This document shows, in pieces, positions 22,827 through 35,505 of a stretch of DNA of 64,000 nucleotides; positions within the stretch are counted from its first letter, which is position 1, and each line of letters opens with the position of its first letter. Origin of the DNA: Rhinopithecus roxellana (lineage: Eukaryota; Chordata; Mammalia; Primates; Cercopithecidae). A program made the translations under genes and the position numbers. Where the stretch lies: assembly GCF_007565055.1 (NCBI RefSeq), contig NC_044554.1:143839463-143903462 (forward strand), written 5' to 3'. A model generated the notes under the pieces. It did not search any database. It was not told the origin of the DNA and worked only from the letters and a program-made list of their open reading frames with translations.

Positions 22827-25250
22827 AGAGGATGCCATTTTTAATCTGGGCTCATACAAAGTAAGTCACTGTTTGGCTACCTAGCAGCAGTGGCCATTGC
22901 AGGCATTTTAGTCTCAGGCCAGAGATTGGAGCACTTGCCCTGGAGTGGGGAAAGGACTCTCACAGCCAGAATTGAGTGGCGAGTGTGGAAAGCACCCAAG
23001 CAGCAAGCACTGGTATTAGACTTCCCCATCACAGGACTGGAGCAGGAAGAGACTTGTGAAGCTGAGGTTTCTCCTAGGATGCAAGACTCGCAGCCAGGAA
23101 CAGCTCTGCGACTTAAAACTGGTCTACTTGTGTCATTGCTGGGCACCCCAGTCCACTTTCATGGACAGTTCAGGGAGAGTGTCCCACTAGTTCTGAGGAG
23201 CGGGAGGGAGGCAGACTCCACTCCCATGGAGATCTAACCCTTGGCATGGACTGCCCCTGAGGAAGAAGGGAAAGCACCCCACCAAAACCCACCTTGGGTC
23301 AAAGGAAACACCGTGTGGTGCCAGCCACAAAAGGAGGGACCACCAAAATCCAGGAATGAACTTGGAGACGGGGTAATCTCTTAACCCCTACCTACTCCCC
23401 AGTACACTGTTGCAGAGACAGCAGTGGCTCTTCCCATTGGGGTCCAGGGCACCGGGGCTGAAGGAGGCCATTTCTTAGACTTCTCCAGAAGCTTCACTCT
23501 CACCAAAGGTGGGGCACTTTTCATGCTTCTCCACCGCCTCCACCTCTGCTAACGGTGAGCATGCGCAGACTTAAGAGCCTACCTGCCAACTCTTAATCTT
23601 AAGTGCCACCTACTGGACTGCAGCCTAAATCATACCACCAAACAAAAGTATGTTGCTACAATAAACAATACCTGACAAAACCACCATATGAATTTATCTG
23701 CAACCAAGGAACCCATACAGGGCCTTGGCTCTCTGAAAGCACCCAGAAACAAAGCCAACTGATCGATGCAACATACATCAGTCATACCCTCAAGGGAAAA
23801 CAGAATTTAAAAATCAAAAAGTCCCAGCCAAATGAAAGCAAATTAACAAAAAAAAAAAAAAAAAAAAAAAAAAAAGCAGCAGCATCAGCTCCCTCAGATA
23901 GGAAGGAACCAGCACAAGAACTCTGACAATACAAAAGCCAGAGTGTTTTGTCACATCCAAAGGATCACACTAACTCCCTAGCAATGGATCCTAACCAGAA
24001 TGAAATATCTGAAATGACAGTATAAAATTCAGAATATAGATGGAGCAAAGAAACTCAATGAGATCCAAGAGAAAGATGAAATCCAACACAAAGAAGCCAG
24101 AAAAACAATCCAATTCAAAAGATGGCATAGCTGTAATAAGAAAGAACCAAACAGAACATCTGGAATTGAAAAATTTTAAAATACAGTCGGAAGCCTTAGG
24201 AATAGACTAGATCAAGCAGAAGAAAGAGTTTCAAAGTTCAAAGACTGATCCTTCAAATCCACCCAGACAAAAGAATTTAAGAAAATAGGGGGGAAAAAAA
24301 CCTTCCAGAAATATAGGATTATGTAATGCAACCAAACCTATGGTTTACTGGCATTCTTGAAAAAGATGAAAGTAAGCAACTTGGAAAACACATTTGAGAA
24401 AATAATTCAAGAAAATTTCCCCAATCTGTCTACAGAAGTCAACATACAAATACAAAAAAATCCAGAGAAATCCTGCAAGACACTATACAAGATGACAATC
24501 TGCAAGATACACAGTAATCAGACTATCCAAAAAAGAAAAAATGTTAAAGGCAGCTAGAGAAAAGAGACATATTACCTATAAAGGCAAACCCATCAGACTA
24601 ATAGCAGACTTCTCAGCACAAATTTTACAAGCCAGAAGAGACTGAGGGCCCATTTTAAGCATTCTTAAAGAAAATGCCATATCCCACCAAATTAAGCTTC
24701 ATAAGTGAATGAGAAATAAAGTCTTTCCCAGACAGTCACTAAAGAAATTTGCCACCATGAGACTGGCCCTACGGGAGAAGCTTAAAGGGGTTCTAAACAT
24801 GAAAGCAAAATAACAACACTTGCTGCCACAACTAACAATCAAGATTACAAAGCCAACTAGCTAACAACACTAGGCAGGAACAAAACCTCACATATCAGTA
24901 TCACCCTTGAATGTAAATGGAACAAACACTCCACTTAAAAGACACAGAGTGGCAACTGGGTAAACACAGACCCATTCTCTTACTACCTTTAAGAGACTCA
25001 TCTCACATGTAATGACACCCATAGGCTCAAAGTAAATGGTTAAAGAAGGTCTATCACACAAATGGAAAACAAAAAAGAGCAGGGATTGCTATTTGATTGT
25101 ATCAAATAAAACAAACTTTAAACCAAAACACCAAAAAAGGACAAAGAAGAGCATTATATAATGATAAAGGTTCACAAACAGGAAGATGTAACTGTCCTAA
25201 ATATACACACACCCAACACTGGAGCACCCACATTTATAAAATTACTACTA

Positions 25251-25693
25251 TTAGGGACAAGCTGCTCCAGGACCCCCACCCCTCTATGCAGTTAACCCTT
25301 ACCCTGAATACTCTGCAACTGCATTCCTGAACCCTTATCTTAAAGGCCCCACAGCAAGGTCAACAGACTTGTGAGCAAAACCCTGATTACAGCCCTCTAG
25401 GCAGCACTGGGGAAGTCAGGAGAAACATGGATGAACCTAAGTTACACCCTCTTGTAAATTCCTACATTGTAAGCCCATCAGGAGATGATATCTGGTAAAG
25501 TTAACTGACAAACAACCCCAGATCTCTCTCCCCCATACAAACCCCTCATTTTGTAAGCTCAGGGCTGCCTCCTCTGACTGTGGTGGAGCAGCCCGACAGG
25601 TTAAGGAACTTACTCACCTGACCTTGGAGGTGTCTCTCTCTCTCTTTCTTTCTTTTTCTCTCTCTCTCATCCTTTCTTTCAGCTAACCTTACA
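25251..25693. mobile_element. Solo LTR of an endogenous retrovirus, nested in L1 ORF2
   Basis: 443 bp of non-L1 sequence split the L1 ORF2 between ACTACTA (25244-25250) and the same 7-mer at 25694-25700. Joining the flanks restores the expected L1 sequence. Read on the minus strand it begins TGTAAGGTT, the TG expected of an LTR; the other end reads CTAA rather than CA. It has a CT-rich tract at about 25633-25680. No internal retroviral genes are present, so it is a recombined solo LTR. Family (probably class I ERV or MaLR) not identified. Confidence 0.65.
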
Positions 25694-28600
25694 ACTACTA
25701 CACCTAAAACAAGACTTAGACAGTCACACAATAGGCCTTCAACATCCAACTGACAACATAAGATAGATCAACAAGGCAGAAAACTAACCAAAAAATCCTT
25801 AAGTTAATTTGACACTTGACCAATTGGACCTAAGAGACATCTACAGGACACTTAACCCAATGACTGCAGAGTATACATTCTTCTTATCTGCACACAGAAC
25901 ATACTCTAAGACTGTTCACATTGCTCTGTCACAAAGCAAGTCTCAACAAATTCAAAACAACTGAAATCATACCAAGTATCTTCTCAGACTACTGTGGAAT
26001 AAAAATAGAAATTAATACCAAGATGATTCTCAAAACCACAAAAAATACATGGAAACTAAACATCCTGCTCCTGAATGACTTTTGGGTAAACAAGGAAATT
26101 ATGACAGAAAACAAAATCATTTGTTAAAAAGTGAAAACAGAGCAAAACCTCTGGGTTGCGACAAACAGAGTGGTAAGAGGAAAGTTTACAGCACTAAACG
26201 TCTACACCAACGAGCTAGAGAGACGTCCAGTTAACAACCTCATCTCGCACCTAAAAGAACTAGAAAAACAAAAACAAACCCCAAAAGCTAGCAGAAGAAT
26301 AAGTTCATAAGCTAGTAGAAGAAAGCAAATAACCAAAATCACAGCAAAACTCAAATGAAATTGAAAGCCAAAAAGCATACAAAGGATCCACAAAATGAAA
26401 AGTTGGTTATTTGAAAGGATAAATAAGACTGACGGACCATTAGCTAGCTAAGCAAAAAAAAGAAAGAGAAGATTCACAAATAACCATAATCAGACATGAC
26501 AAAGGTGACATTACAAGCAACCCAAGAGAAATACAAAAGATCCTCAGACTACTATAAACATCTGTATGCACACAAACAAGAAAATCTAGAGGAAATGGAT
26601 ATATTTCCGAAAATTCACAAACTCCCAAAATTCAACTAGGAAAAAATGGAAACCCTGAACAGATCAATAACAAAGTTCCAAAATTGAATCAGTAATAAAA
26701 GAAGAATGTATCAACCAAAAAAACACCCTGGACCAAATGGATTCACAGCCAAATTCTACCAGATACACAAAGAATAGTACCAATCCTACTGAAACTATTC
26801 TCAAAAAATCTAGGAGGGGGGATTCCTCCGTAACTCATTCTACAAAACCAGAATCATCCTGATACCAATTTCTGGCAAAGCCACAACAAAACAGGAAAAC
26901 TATAGGCCAATATCCCTTATGAACACAGATGCAAAAATCCTCAACAAAATACTAGCAAACTGAAGCCAACAGCATATGAAAAAGAAAATTCACCTCCAAC
27001 AGGTGGGCTTTATTCTTGGCATGCAAGGATGGTTCAACATATGCAAATCAATAAATGTGATTCACCATATAAACAGCATTAAAAACAAAAACCATATATG
27101 ATTACCTCAATAGATTCAGAAAAAGCATTCAGTAAAATCCAACATCCCTTCAAGATAAAAACCCTCACAAACTAGGCATCAAAGGATCATACCTTAAAAT
27201 AATAAGAGCCATCTATGATACACCCACAGTCAACATCATACTAAATGGGCAAAAGCTGGAAGCATTCCCCCTTAGAACTAAGAACTGGAGCAAAACAAGG
27301 ATGTCCACTCTTGCCACTCCTATTTAACATAGTACTAGAAGTCTTAGAGCAATCAGGCAAGGAAAACAAATAAAAAGCATTCAAACAGAAAAAGAAGTCA
27401 AATTATTTCCCTTCACTGACAATATGATTCTATACCTAGAAAACTCTAAAGATTCTGCCAAAAGACTCCTAGACCTGATAAACAACTTCAGCAAAGTTTC
27501 AGGATACAAAAATCAATGTACAAAAATCAATATTATTTCTATAGACCAATAAGGGATCATTCAGGCCAAAAACCAAATCAAGAACCCAATCCCATTTTCA
27601 ATAGCAATAAAAACAATAAAATACCTAGGAATACAACTAATCAACGAAGTGAAAGATCTCTACAAAGAGAACTATAAAACACAGCAGAAATAAGTTAGAG
27701 AAGACAAAAACAGGAAAAAAAAAAATCCATGGTCATGGAATAGAAGAATCAATACTGTTAAAATGTCCATACTGCCCAAAGCAATCTACAGATTCAATGC
27801 AATTCCTATCAAAGTATCAACGTCATTTTTCATAGAGTTAGAAGAAAACTATTCTAAAATTCATATGAACTAAAAAAGAGCCTGAATAGCCAAAGCAATC
27901 CTAAGCAAAAGAAAACAGGCATCACATTACCTGACTTAAAACTATACAAGGCTACAATAATCAAAACTCCATGGTAGTGGTATAAAAACAGACACACAGA
28001 CCAATGGGACGGAATAGAGAACCCAGAAATAAAGCCATACACCTACAACCAACTGATCTTCAACAAGGTCAACAAAATAAACAATGGGGAAAGGACCTCC
28101 TATTCAATAAACAGTGCTGGGAAAACTGGCTAACCACATACAAAAGAATGAAACTGGACTACCTCTCACCATGTATAAAAACTAACTCAAAATGAATTAA
28201 AGACCTAAAACTGTAAAAACCCTAGAAGAAAACCTACGAAATACGCTTCTGAACATTGGCTTAGGCAAAGAACTTATAAGTCCTCAAAAGCAAATGCAAC
28301 AATACCAAAAATTGACAACTGAGACATAATTAAACTAAAGACCTTCTGCACAGCAAAAGAAACTATCAACAGAGTAAACAGACAACCTACTGAACGGGAG
28401 AAAATATTTGCAAACTATAAATCTGACAAAGGAATAATATCCAGAATCTGTAAGCAACTTAAGATGAATTGACAAGAAAAAAAAATTTACAAATGGGCAA
28501 AGGATATGAACAGCCACTTCTCAAAAGACATACAAGCAGCCAACATACTTTTTTAAATGCTCATGACTAATCATTAGAGAAAAGCAAATAAAAACCAAAA

Positions 28601-29310
28601 TGAGGTATCATCTCACGTCAGTCAAAATGACTATTATTAAAAAGTCAAAAAATTACAGATGTTCATGAGGTTATGGAGAAAAGGAAATGTTAATACACTG
28701 TTGGAAGGAATGCAAATTAGTTCAGTCCCTGTAGAAAGCAGTTTAGAGATTTCTTAAAGAACTAAAAATGGAATTACCATTAGACCCCACAATCCCATTA
28801 CTGGGTATTTACCCAAAAGAAAATGAATCTACCAAAAGGTAGTCTGCACTCATACGTTTATCACAGTACTATTCACAATAGGAAAGACATGGAATTAACC
28901 TAGGTACCCATCAATGGTGGACTGGATAAAGAAAATGTGGTACATACACTACGCAGCCACAAAAGAGAATGAAATCATGTCCTTTGCAGCAACATGGATG
29001 CAGGTGGAGGCCATTATCCTAAGCAAAATTAACACAAAAACAGAAAACTATAATACCACATTCTCACTTAAAAGTAGGCGCTAAACACTGGGTACACACA
29101 GACACGAAGATGGGACCAAAAGACACTGGCCACTGCAAAGAGGGGAAGAATGGAGGGGGCCAAGGGTTGAAAAACTACTTATTTAGTACTATGTTCACTA
29201 TTTGGTTGATGGAGTCGATGGAAGTCCAAATCTCAGCAATGCGCAATATACCCATGTAACAAACGTGCACATTTATCCCCTGAACTTAAAATAACTTGAA
29301 AAACAAAAAT

Positions 29311-29895
29311 AGTTGGTCCATACACATCTAAAAATCAGCAGAGCCATAAATACTAAATAACCTAACTAGTGTTCTCACCACCCTTTTATAAGGTGACAGA
29401 CTACAGCAAAGTCAAGTAAGAAAAGCCAAAATTTTCCTCAGAAAGCAGCTTCGAATACATTCCAATGTAACTAATGTTGACCTGAGTTACCAGAATTTCA
29501 TACCATACAGTTCAGTAGAAATAATTGTGGTTAGAAATTCTCAGCCAAATGATGTCACCTACCATAGCCAAAGAAAAATCTTAATAGCATTCCTACAAAT
29601 AGTCTGAAACTGTATCTATAAAACAAAACTTAGAAATGTACCCCCAGATGACAACTGATCTAATGTGCAGAGTTCTATAACAAACACCCCTGAGTTTTAG
29701 AACAATTGATACTATTCATATCCACCTAAACATCAGATAAGTCAATGAAAGCTATTCAGAAGGAGGAAAGTGAAACAAGCATCATTTAACGTAATTGATC
29801 TTCAGTTTTCATCTTGTACATCTGAAACATCTAAAATACATCTAAGACCATGAATACAAAATATACATTGGAAAAATGTATGTCACTCAGTTACT
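29311..29895 (-). other. Intron 1 sequence, unassigned
   Basis: AT-rich sequence between the long L1 and a monomeric Alu. Nothing recognised. Confidence 0.5.
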
Positions 29896-29910
29896 AAAAG
29901 TATCCTTTTG

Positions 29911-30090
29911 GGCTGGACCTGCTCAAAAGGCTCACACCTGTAATCCCAGCACTTTGGGAGGCCAAGGCAGTAGGATCACTTGAGGCCAGGAGTTCAAAGT
30001 CAGCCTAGGTAATAGTGTAAGACCCCCATCTCTAAATAAATTACTTAAATTAATGAATGAGTAAAGAATAAAATTAAAAAAAAAAAAAAA
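29911..30090 (+). mobile_element. Monomeric Alu (free-left-arm type)
   Basis: A single Alu arm ending with AAATAAATTACTTAAATTAA and an A tail. Flanked by AAAGTATCCTTTTG (29897-29910) and AAAGTGTCCTTTTG (30088-30101), a 14-bp duplication with one change, so it inserted as a monomer or a 3'-shortened copy. Confidence 0.85.
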
Positions 30091-30101
30091 GTGTCCTTTT
30101 G

Positions 30102-31700
30102 ATGTGGCCCAAATCCCCATGACTCAAAACAGGCTTCATCTATCTCGTGTCATAGCCTCAAAAAGTTACCTTGCATTTCACAATTCAAACACAGGTGAAA
30201 TAAGACAACTATATGCAAAATAGACTAATGTTTAAAAGTATAAAAGCTTTAATCATGATGTATATTTTGCTTAGTAAAAGCACATGGGTTTTAATTACTA
30301 GTTAACATGATATACTATAATTATGTGAAAGTCTTGTTTTCACTTAGCATACAATTTTCTTATTTCTACAACAAGCTGTTACCAAATTTACCATTTTACT
30401 ACTTACCTTATTCTGACCAAAACTATATTTGAGTATTTTTGAGAATGTTTGAATGAACTCTTCATTCAAAAGCAATTTCATAGTTCTCTTGCATAACTAG
30501 AGTAGCTCTTAAAGCCTACACATACACTATACTTTTAAAAGCTTTCTTTAATTGTAAAAGAAAAATAAATTTGAAGTGATCTGTGGGCGGTGATGTCTGA
30601 TGTTCTTATATTTCAAAGTTTAACAGTGAAAAATACAGAAATCAAGTTATGTGTCAAATTAATAAAATGAGTTGCAGTTAACCCATTTATTCTTACAAAA
30701 ACTTTGAATCAGTGCAGCAATTATAAATTTCCAGTCCCATATACAGTCTATACTTTAATCTATGTAAGAGATTTCTTTGTGAATTTCATTTTGATTCTCT
30801 ATGCATAAAAATTCTAATGCATAAATAAAAGGAGTTTGCCTACATAATATATAAGGCCCTTTTTCACTCTAAGTCTATACCATTTCTTGTATGTTGAAAA
30901 GTGAAACCTATAAATAGTTGCTCATGAATCTAGAACTGGACAATTTAAAGTGTTCTTGAAAAATATGAAGTATAGAAGTAAACAAATAGTAAAGGCTTTG
31001 CCATCATTTGGTACAGCAGAGTGTACTCAGCCAAGCAGCACAGTAGAGTGAGAAGAGCAAATCTTAAGACTTCATCAACCCTTAAGACTTCACAGCCTCC
31101 CTCTGCCAGTGTTAGAACAGCCTCCAACCACTATCCAGGAGCCTGTGGGACAACAGCCCCAAACTCTGGGGCTCTCCTTAGACCTTGCACAATCAATCCA
31201 AACCCCTTACCAAAGAGGATACAAGGATAGGACTTCCTAAGAAATTCAATTTATCAAGATCTGGACTGACTCCTAAGAACTGTTTGCCCAATTCCCAATT
31301 ATTGTCCACTACAGGACTGCCGGATTCATTCTCTAGACTAATAATGAACCCACTAAGCCTTGTTATCCTTGTTCATCACAGAGAGATAAATACATTCAGT
31401 TATCAATTCTCTCCTACACTCTGACCACTGTACTGTTCTTGCTTTTTCCTCCCTTATACAATTTCCCACTGATTCCATCCCTCCTAAAGTTTCCCTCTAG
31501 GATCACTCTGTTCCAAAGTCAAAACAAACACTTCTATATCACCGACAACTTCACTATTTTTGCTTCAAGTAAAAGCTGCTTCTCCTGCAGCTCTCTCAAA
31601 CAAAGGCTGCTTATTCTTTCATTAATCATGTACCCAACTTCAGGATGCAGGGTCATGATCCCAACCGTAACTCCCAGCCCATTTCCTGTAAAAACCCCTG
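30102..31700 (-). other. Intron 1 sequence, unassigned
   Basis: AT-rich to 30.95 kb, then somewhat GC-richer from 31.0 to 31.7 kb with overlapping short frames on both strands (31021-31230, 31185-31424, 31439-31714, 31534-31734). None has a known motif. No repeat confidently recognised. Confidence 0.45.
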
Positions 31701-31708
31701 TTGTTCCT

Positions 31709-31924
31709 GTATAATTCTCGCTCATTAGCATCACCTGGGGGAGTAAGGGGATTTTTTAAAATCCCACTACCCAGCTTACGCCACATACAAATTAAATCAA
31801 AATAGCTAGGCTGTGAGCCATTCATCAGAATTTTCAAAGTTCAGGAAAGCTGAGATAAGGGCATGGTCAGTTTGTGAACATCCCCAGATGACTGCAATAT
31901 GCAGTTACTTGTGAGAACCACTGA
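31709..31924 (-). mobile_element. MER20-like nonautonomous hAT element
   Basis: On the minus strand it starts CAGTGGTTCTCACAAGTAAC and ends near CCAGGTGATGCTAATGAGCG, the layout of the palindromic MER20 family (hAT-Charlie). Name given from memory of the consensus. Confidence 0.65.
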
Positions 31925-31949
31925 TGTATGTACTACTAACAATTTATAA

Positions 31950-32250
31950 GGCCGGGCGCGGTGGCTCAAGCCTGTAATCCCAGCACTTTGGGAGGCCGAG
32001 ACGGGAGGATCACGGGGTCAGGAGATCGAGACCATCCTGGCTAACACGGTGAAACCCCGTCTCTACTAAAAAATACAGAAAACTAGCCGGGCGAGGTGGC
32101 GGGCGCCTGTAGTCCCAGCTACTCGGGAGGCTGAGGCAGGAGAATGGCGTAAACCCGGGAGGCGGAGCTTGCAGTGAGCTGAGATCCGGCCACTGCACTC
32201 CAGCCTGGGCGACAGAGCGAAACTCCGTCTCAAAAAAAAAAAAAAAAAAA
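31950..32250 (+). mobile_element. Young AluY, Old World monkey type
   Basis: Near-consensus copy sharing GGCGTAAACC and GATCCGGCCACTG with 17902-18215. Ends in about 20 A residues. Flanked by AACAATTTATAA (31938-31949) and AACAATCTATAA (32251-32262), a 12-bp duplication with one change. Confidence 0.96.
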
Positions 32251-32621
32251 AACAATCTATAAACATTCCTCTCTATCAGGAATGCTGAATAATCTTCAGT
32301 TATTTTAACATACATGTGGATAATCCATCAAACATGCTACTTTTAATATCATAAGCATTTCACTTCCACCAACATTCACTACAACTTCACTTTAGACACT
32401 ATAAGACCACACACCCTCATTTACATAACCCACTTCTGTACTCACTTTCCTATCTAGATTGGACTCCATGGTTCACCATTTCAACCATTCTCTAGCAAAT
32501 ATCCTCACTTATCACATTATGTTGGAACTGCCTGTCTACTAATGGAGTAAATAGGTCACACAGGCAGGGAGTAAACAATATTTTAACTTTTTTACTTAAT
32601 ATACTTTCACACTGGTTTACT

Positions 32622-32659
32622 TTTCAAGTAGCATGTAATATTTCAAGTAGCATGTAATA
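32622..32659 (+). repeat. Perfect 19-bp tandem duplication
   Basis: TTTCAAGTAGCATGTAATA occurs twice head to tail (32622-32640, 32641-32659) in otherwise unique intron. Confidence 0.95.
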
Positions 32660-33775
32660 TTATAAACAAAAACTGCATTGCAAATAATATTTTATTTTTA
32701 GATAGCACATACCACTTTTCTACAAAGAACATACCATATGGTTAACTCATTTACATTCAGTTAACACTCATTTAAAATATTTAAGTGAAGACATTACTCC
32801 TAACATTTATTTCTACCATGCAAAAGTCATAAGGTTGTCCCAAAACTTGTACTCCACCATGTGAAAAAAACATGAAATATCCTGTTTGAGAAAGCAAAAC
32901 AAGAAAGTTGGTCCAAATTGTGGTAATAATCAGGAAAAATAACTTAGCATACACAGGATCTTTAAAACAGACTTGCATATAGAAAGTTTTAAAAAGAAAA
33001 TGAATATATATTTATATACTGTCAAGGTTTAATTATTTAAATGACAAATAAAACTTTTAAAACCCCTCAATGAGAAAAGGTGTAACATTATGAAGGTGGT
33101 AGCAATGAGGGCAAACAGACTGCTGCCAAGTGACTCTGTAAAGATGCAGCTGACCAAAAACAGATGATCCTCAAGAATACCATGATTTGAGCTATAATTC
33201 CTAGACCTGGAGTGCTACTAAAAGAATGGGTCAGCCCAGTAGGGATCTCCAAAGCTAAAACCCAGAGAGAATGTGCTGGGAGAAAAAATAACAGAAAGCA
33301 CCCCAATAATCCAGGAGATTATAAGGCAAGGAGAAGAAAACAGATCACATACGCAGGGAGAACAGAGTTGCAAATACTAGTTTCTACTTTTGAGAGTCCT
33401 CTTCTTCTAGGAGTTGTGGCTAATCAGGAAGAATACTCACAACAGGGCAGTGGAAGAGGACACTGCAGAATTTAAAGTTACTGGGGCCTTAGTTTCCACT
33501 ACAAAGTACAGTGGTTGTTAATTATTCAGCACTGCTACAATGTAAACCCAAGCCCCCACTGCCCTCAAATCCTCAATAAAATATTCTATAAATATATACA
33601 CCATCTAGATATGATAGAATTCACGAAAAATACATTTATTCAAAACTCAATTTGGGGAAAACTATAATGGTTTAACTTCAGCTCTTCTTTTATCTATTTA
33701 TCTTGTATATATATTTGACACTACTAATGAAGCTAACTTTTTAATGCATTATAGAATTTAAATAATTACCTTTTG
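32660..33775 (-). other. Intron 1 sequence, unassigned
   Basis: AT-rich with a more balanced patch at 33.1-33.5 kb (purine-rich on the plus strand). No repeat or gene recognised. Confidence 0.5.
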
Positions 33776-33779
33776 ACAC

Positions 33780-35090
33780 CAAAAGCAACAAAGTAAACAT
33801 AAATTGGACTATACCAAAATTAGAAAATTCTGTGCTTAAATGATACCATCAAGAAAATCAAAAGCTGTCCCACAAATGGGAGAAAATATTTGCAAAACAT
33901 GTACCTGCTTAATAGACTTCTACTTGGAACATACAAAGAATTCTTAAAACTGAGTAAGAAACATGAATAACCCAATTTAAAAATGGGCACAAGACTTGAA
34001 TAGACATTTCTCCAAAGAAGATATACAAATGAAATATGAAGATATACGCATGAAAAGGTGCTCTCCAGAGGCAACAGAGAGATGCAAACAGAAACCACTA
34101 TGAGATGCTATTTGCACTCACCAGGATGACTGTAATCAAGTGTTCTGGAGGATATGGAGAAAACAAAACCTTCCTACATTCCTGGCAGAAATGTAAAACA
34201 GTGCAGGCGCTTTGAAAAACAGTTTGCAGTTTCTCAAAAGGTTAAAGAATTACTGTATAACCCAGCAATTCCATTCCTAGGCATAGACTCAAAAGAAATG
34301 AAAACATATTTCCACAAATGTTCACAGCAGCATTATTTGTAGTGACCAAAAAGCAGAAATAACCCATATGTCCAGCAACTGATGAAAGAGTAAGCAAAAT
34401 GTAGTATATCCATACAATGGAATGTCACTTAGCAATAAAAATAAATTTGAAGTCCTATTACATGATACAACGTGGATGAATCTTGAAAACATGCTAAGTG
34501 AAATAAGCCAGTCACAAAGGCCCACATATTGTACAATGCCACTCACATAACATGTTCAAAATAGGCAAAACCAGCTGGGTGCAGTAGCTCACTCCTGTAA
34601 TCCCAGCACTTTGGGAGGCCAAGGCGGGCAGATCACTTGGGTCCAGCAGTTCGAGACCAGCCTGGCCAACATGGCTGAAACCCTCTCTACTAAAGACACA
34701 AAAATTAGCTGGACATGGTGGTGTGTGCCTGGAATTCTTGCTACTCAGGAGGCTAAGGCAGGAGAATCGCTTGAACCCAGGAGGCGGAGGTTTCAGTGAG
34801 CCAATATCACGCCACTGCACTATAGCCTGAGCGAAAAAGTGAGACTCCATCTCAAAAAAAATATGCAAAACCATAAAGACAGATTAGTGATAGCCTGCTG
34901 TGTGAAGGAGAAAGAAGTAGGGAGTAATGGCTTAAGAGGGAGGAGTTTTCAGTTTGGAGTAATGAGCTACTTCAACTTACTTTGATGACAGATGCCCAAC
35001 TCTGTGAATATAGCAAAAGCCATTGAATTGAATGCTTTAATTAGGTGAATTGTATGGTATGTGAATTGTATCTTAAAAAAGCTACTTTTC
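33780..35090 (+). mobile_element. Old L1M 3' fragment, split by Alu
   Basis: Diverged L1 ORF2 end (CAAATGGGAGAAAATATTTG, AAAAATGGGCACAAGACTTG, CCAGCAATTCCATTCCTAGG) and 3' UTR (AACGTGGATGAATCTTGAAA). An Alu sits inside at 34573-34860. All frames are broken. Confidence 0.85.
34573..34860 (+). mobile_element. Alu nested in old L1M
   Basis: Full dimeric Alu. ATAGGCAAAACC before it and ATATGCAAAACC after it are the target duplication with one change. Confidence 0.94.
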
Positions 35091-35247
35091 AAATTACAAC
35101 TAAATAACCCAGAGAAGTAAAATAAATAAGCAGAATAGGCTAACGGACAGACATACAGATCAAGGGAACAAAACAGATTCAAGATAAAACAAAATAAAAA
35201 CAATTCTAAAAATAAGTATTTTAAAATACAAGGTACCACCTCTAGTG

Positions 35248-35410
35248 CAGTGGTTCTCAGCCAAGGGCCATTTTGCCCCCCATGAGACATTTGACAATGT
35301 ATGGAGAAAGAATGGATTATCACACCTTGTTAAGGAAGGCACTATCACAGACCAGGCCAGGGATGTTGCCAAGCATCCTACAATGCACAGGAGAATCTCT
35401 CACAACAATG
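35248..35410 (+). mobile_element. MER5A-like nonautonomous hAT element
   Basis: CAGTGGTTCTCAGCCAAGGG, CATTTTGCCCCCCATGAGAC and CATCCTACAATGCACAGGAG are the landmarks of MER5A (hAT-Charlie). The 3' end is lost in the adjacent purine tract. Confidence 0.8.
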
Positions 35411-35505
35411 AAGAGGACGAAGAAGGGGAAAAAGAGGAGGAGGAGAAAAAAGAGGAGAAGAGGAAAAGGAGAAAAAGAGAAGAAAGTGGAGGAGGAATAA
35501 AGATA
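35409..35505 (+). repeat. (GA/GGA/A)-rich polypurine tract
   Basis: About 97 bases that are almost all A or G (with rare C/T), made of imperfect AGG, GAA and GAGA units. The long frames over it are low-complexity Lys/Glu. Confidence 0.93.

Larger units (their letters stand above)
22128..29310 (+). mobile_element. Full-length decayed L1 (L1PB/L1MA-like)
   Basis: A 5' UTR (from about 22128, CCCAAGATTGTGGATTAGAGG), ORF1 region (about 23960-24830, with GAAAATTTCCCCAATCTGTC), ORF2 region (about 24880-28480) and 3' UTR ending CCCCTGAACTTAAAATAAC follow in normal order. Removing an Alu (22543-22826) and an LTR (25251-25693) leaves roughly 6.4 kb, the usual L1 length. Both ORFs are full of frameshifts and stops. 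The reverse-transcriptase motif reads F-T-D-N-M at 27412-27426 where active elements have F-A-D-D-M, so one catalytic Asp is lost. A 29-base A run at about 23848-23876 lies in the 5' UTR. Subfamily call is from memory. Confidence 0.88.
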
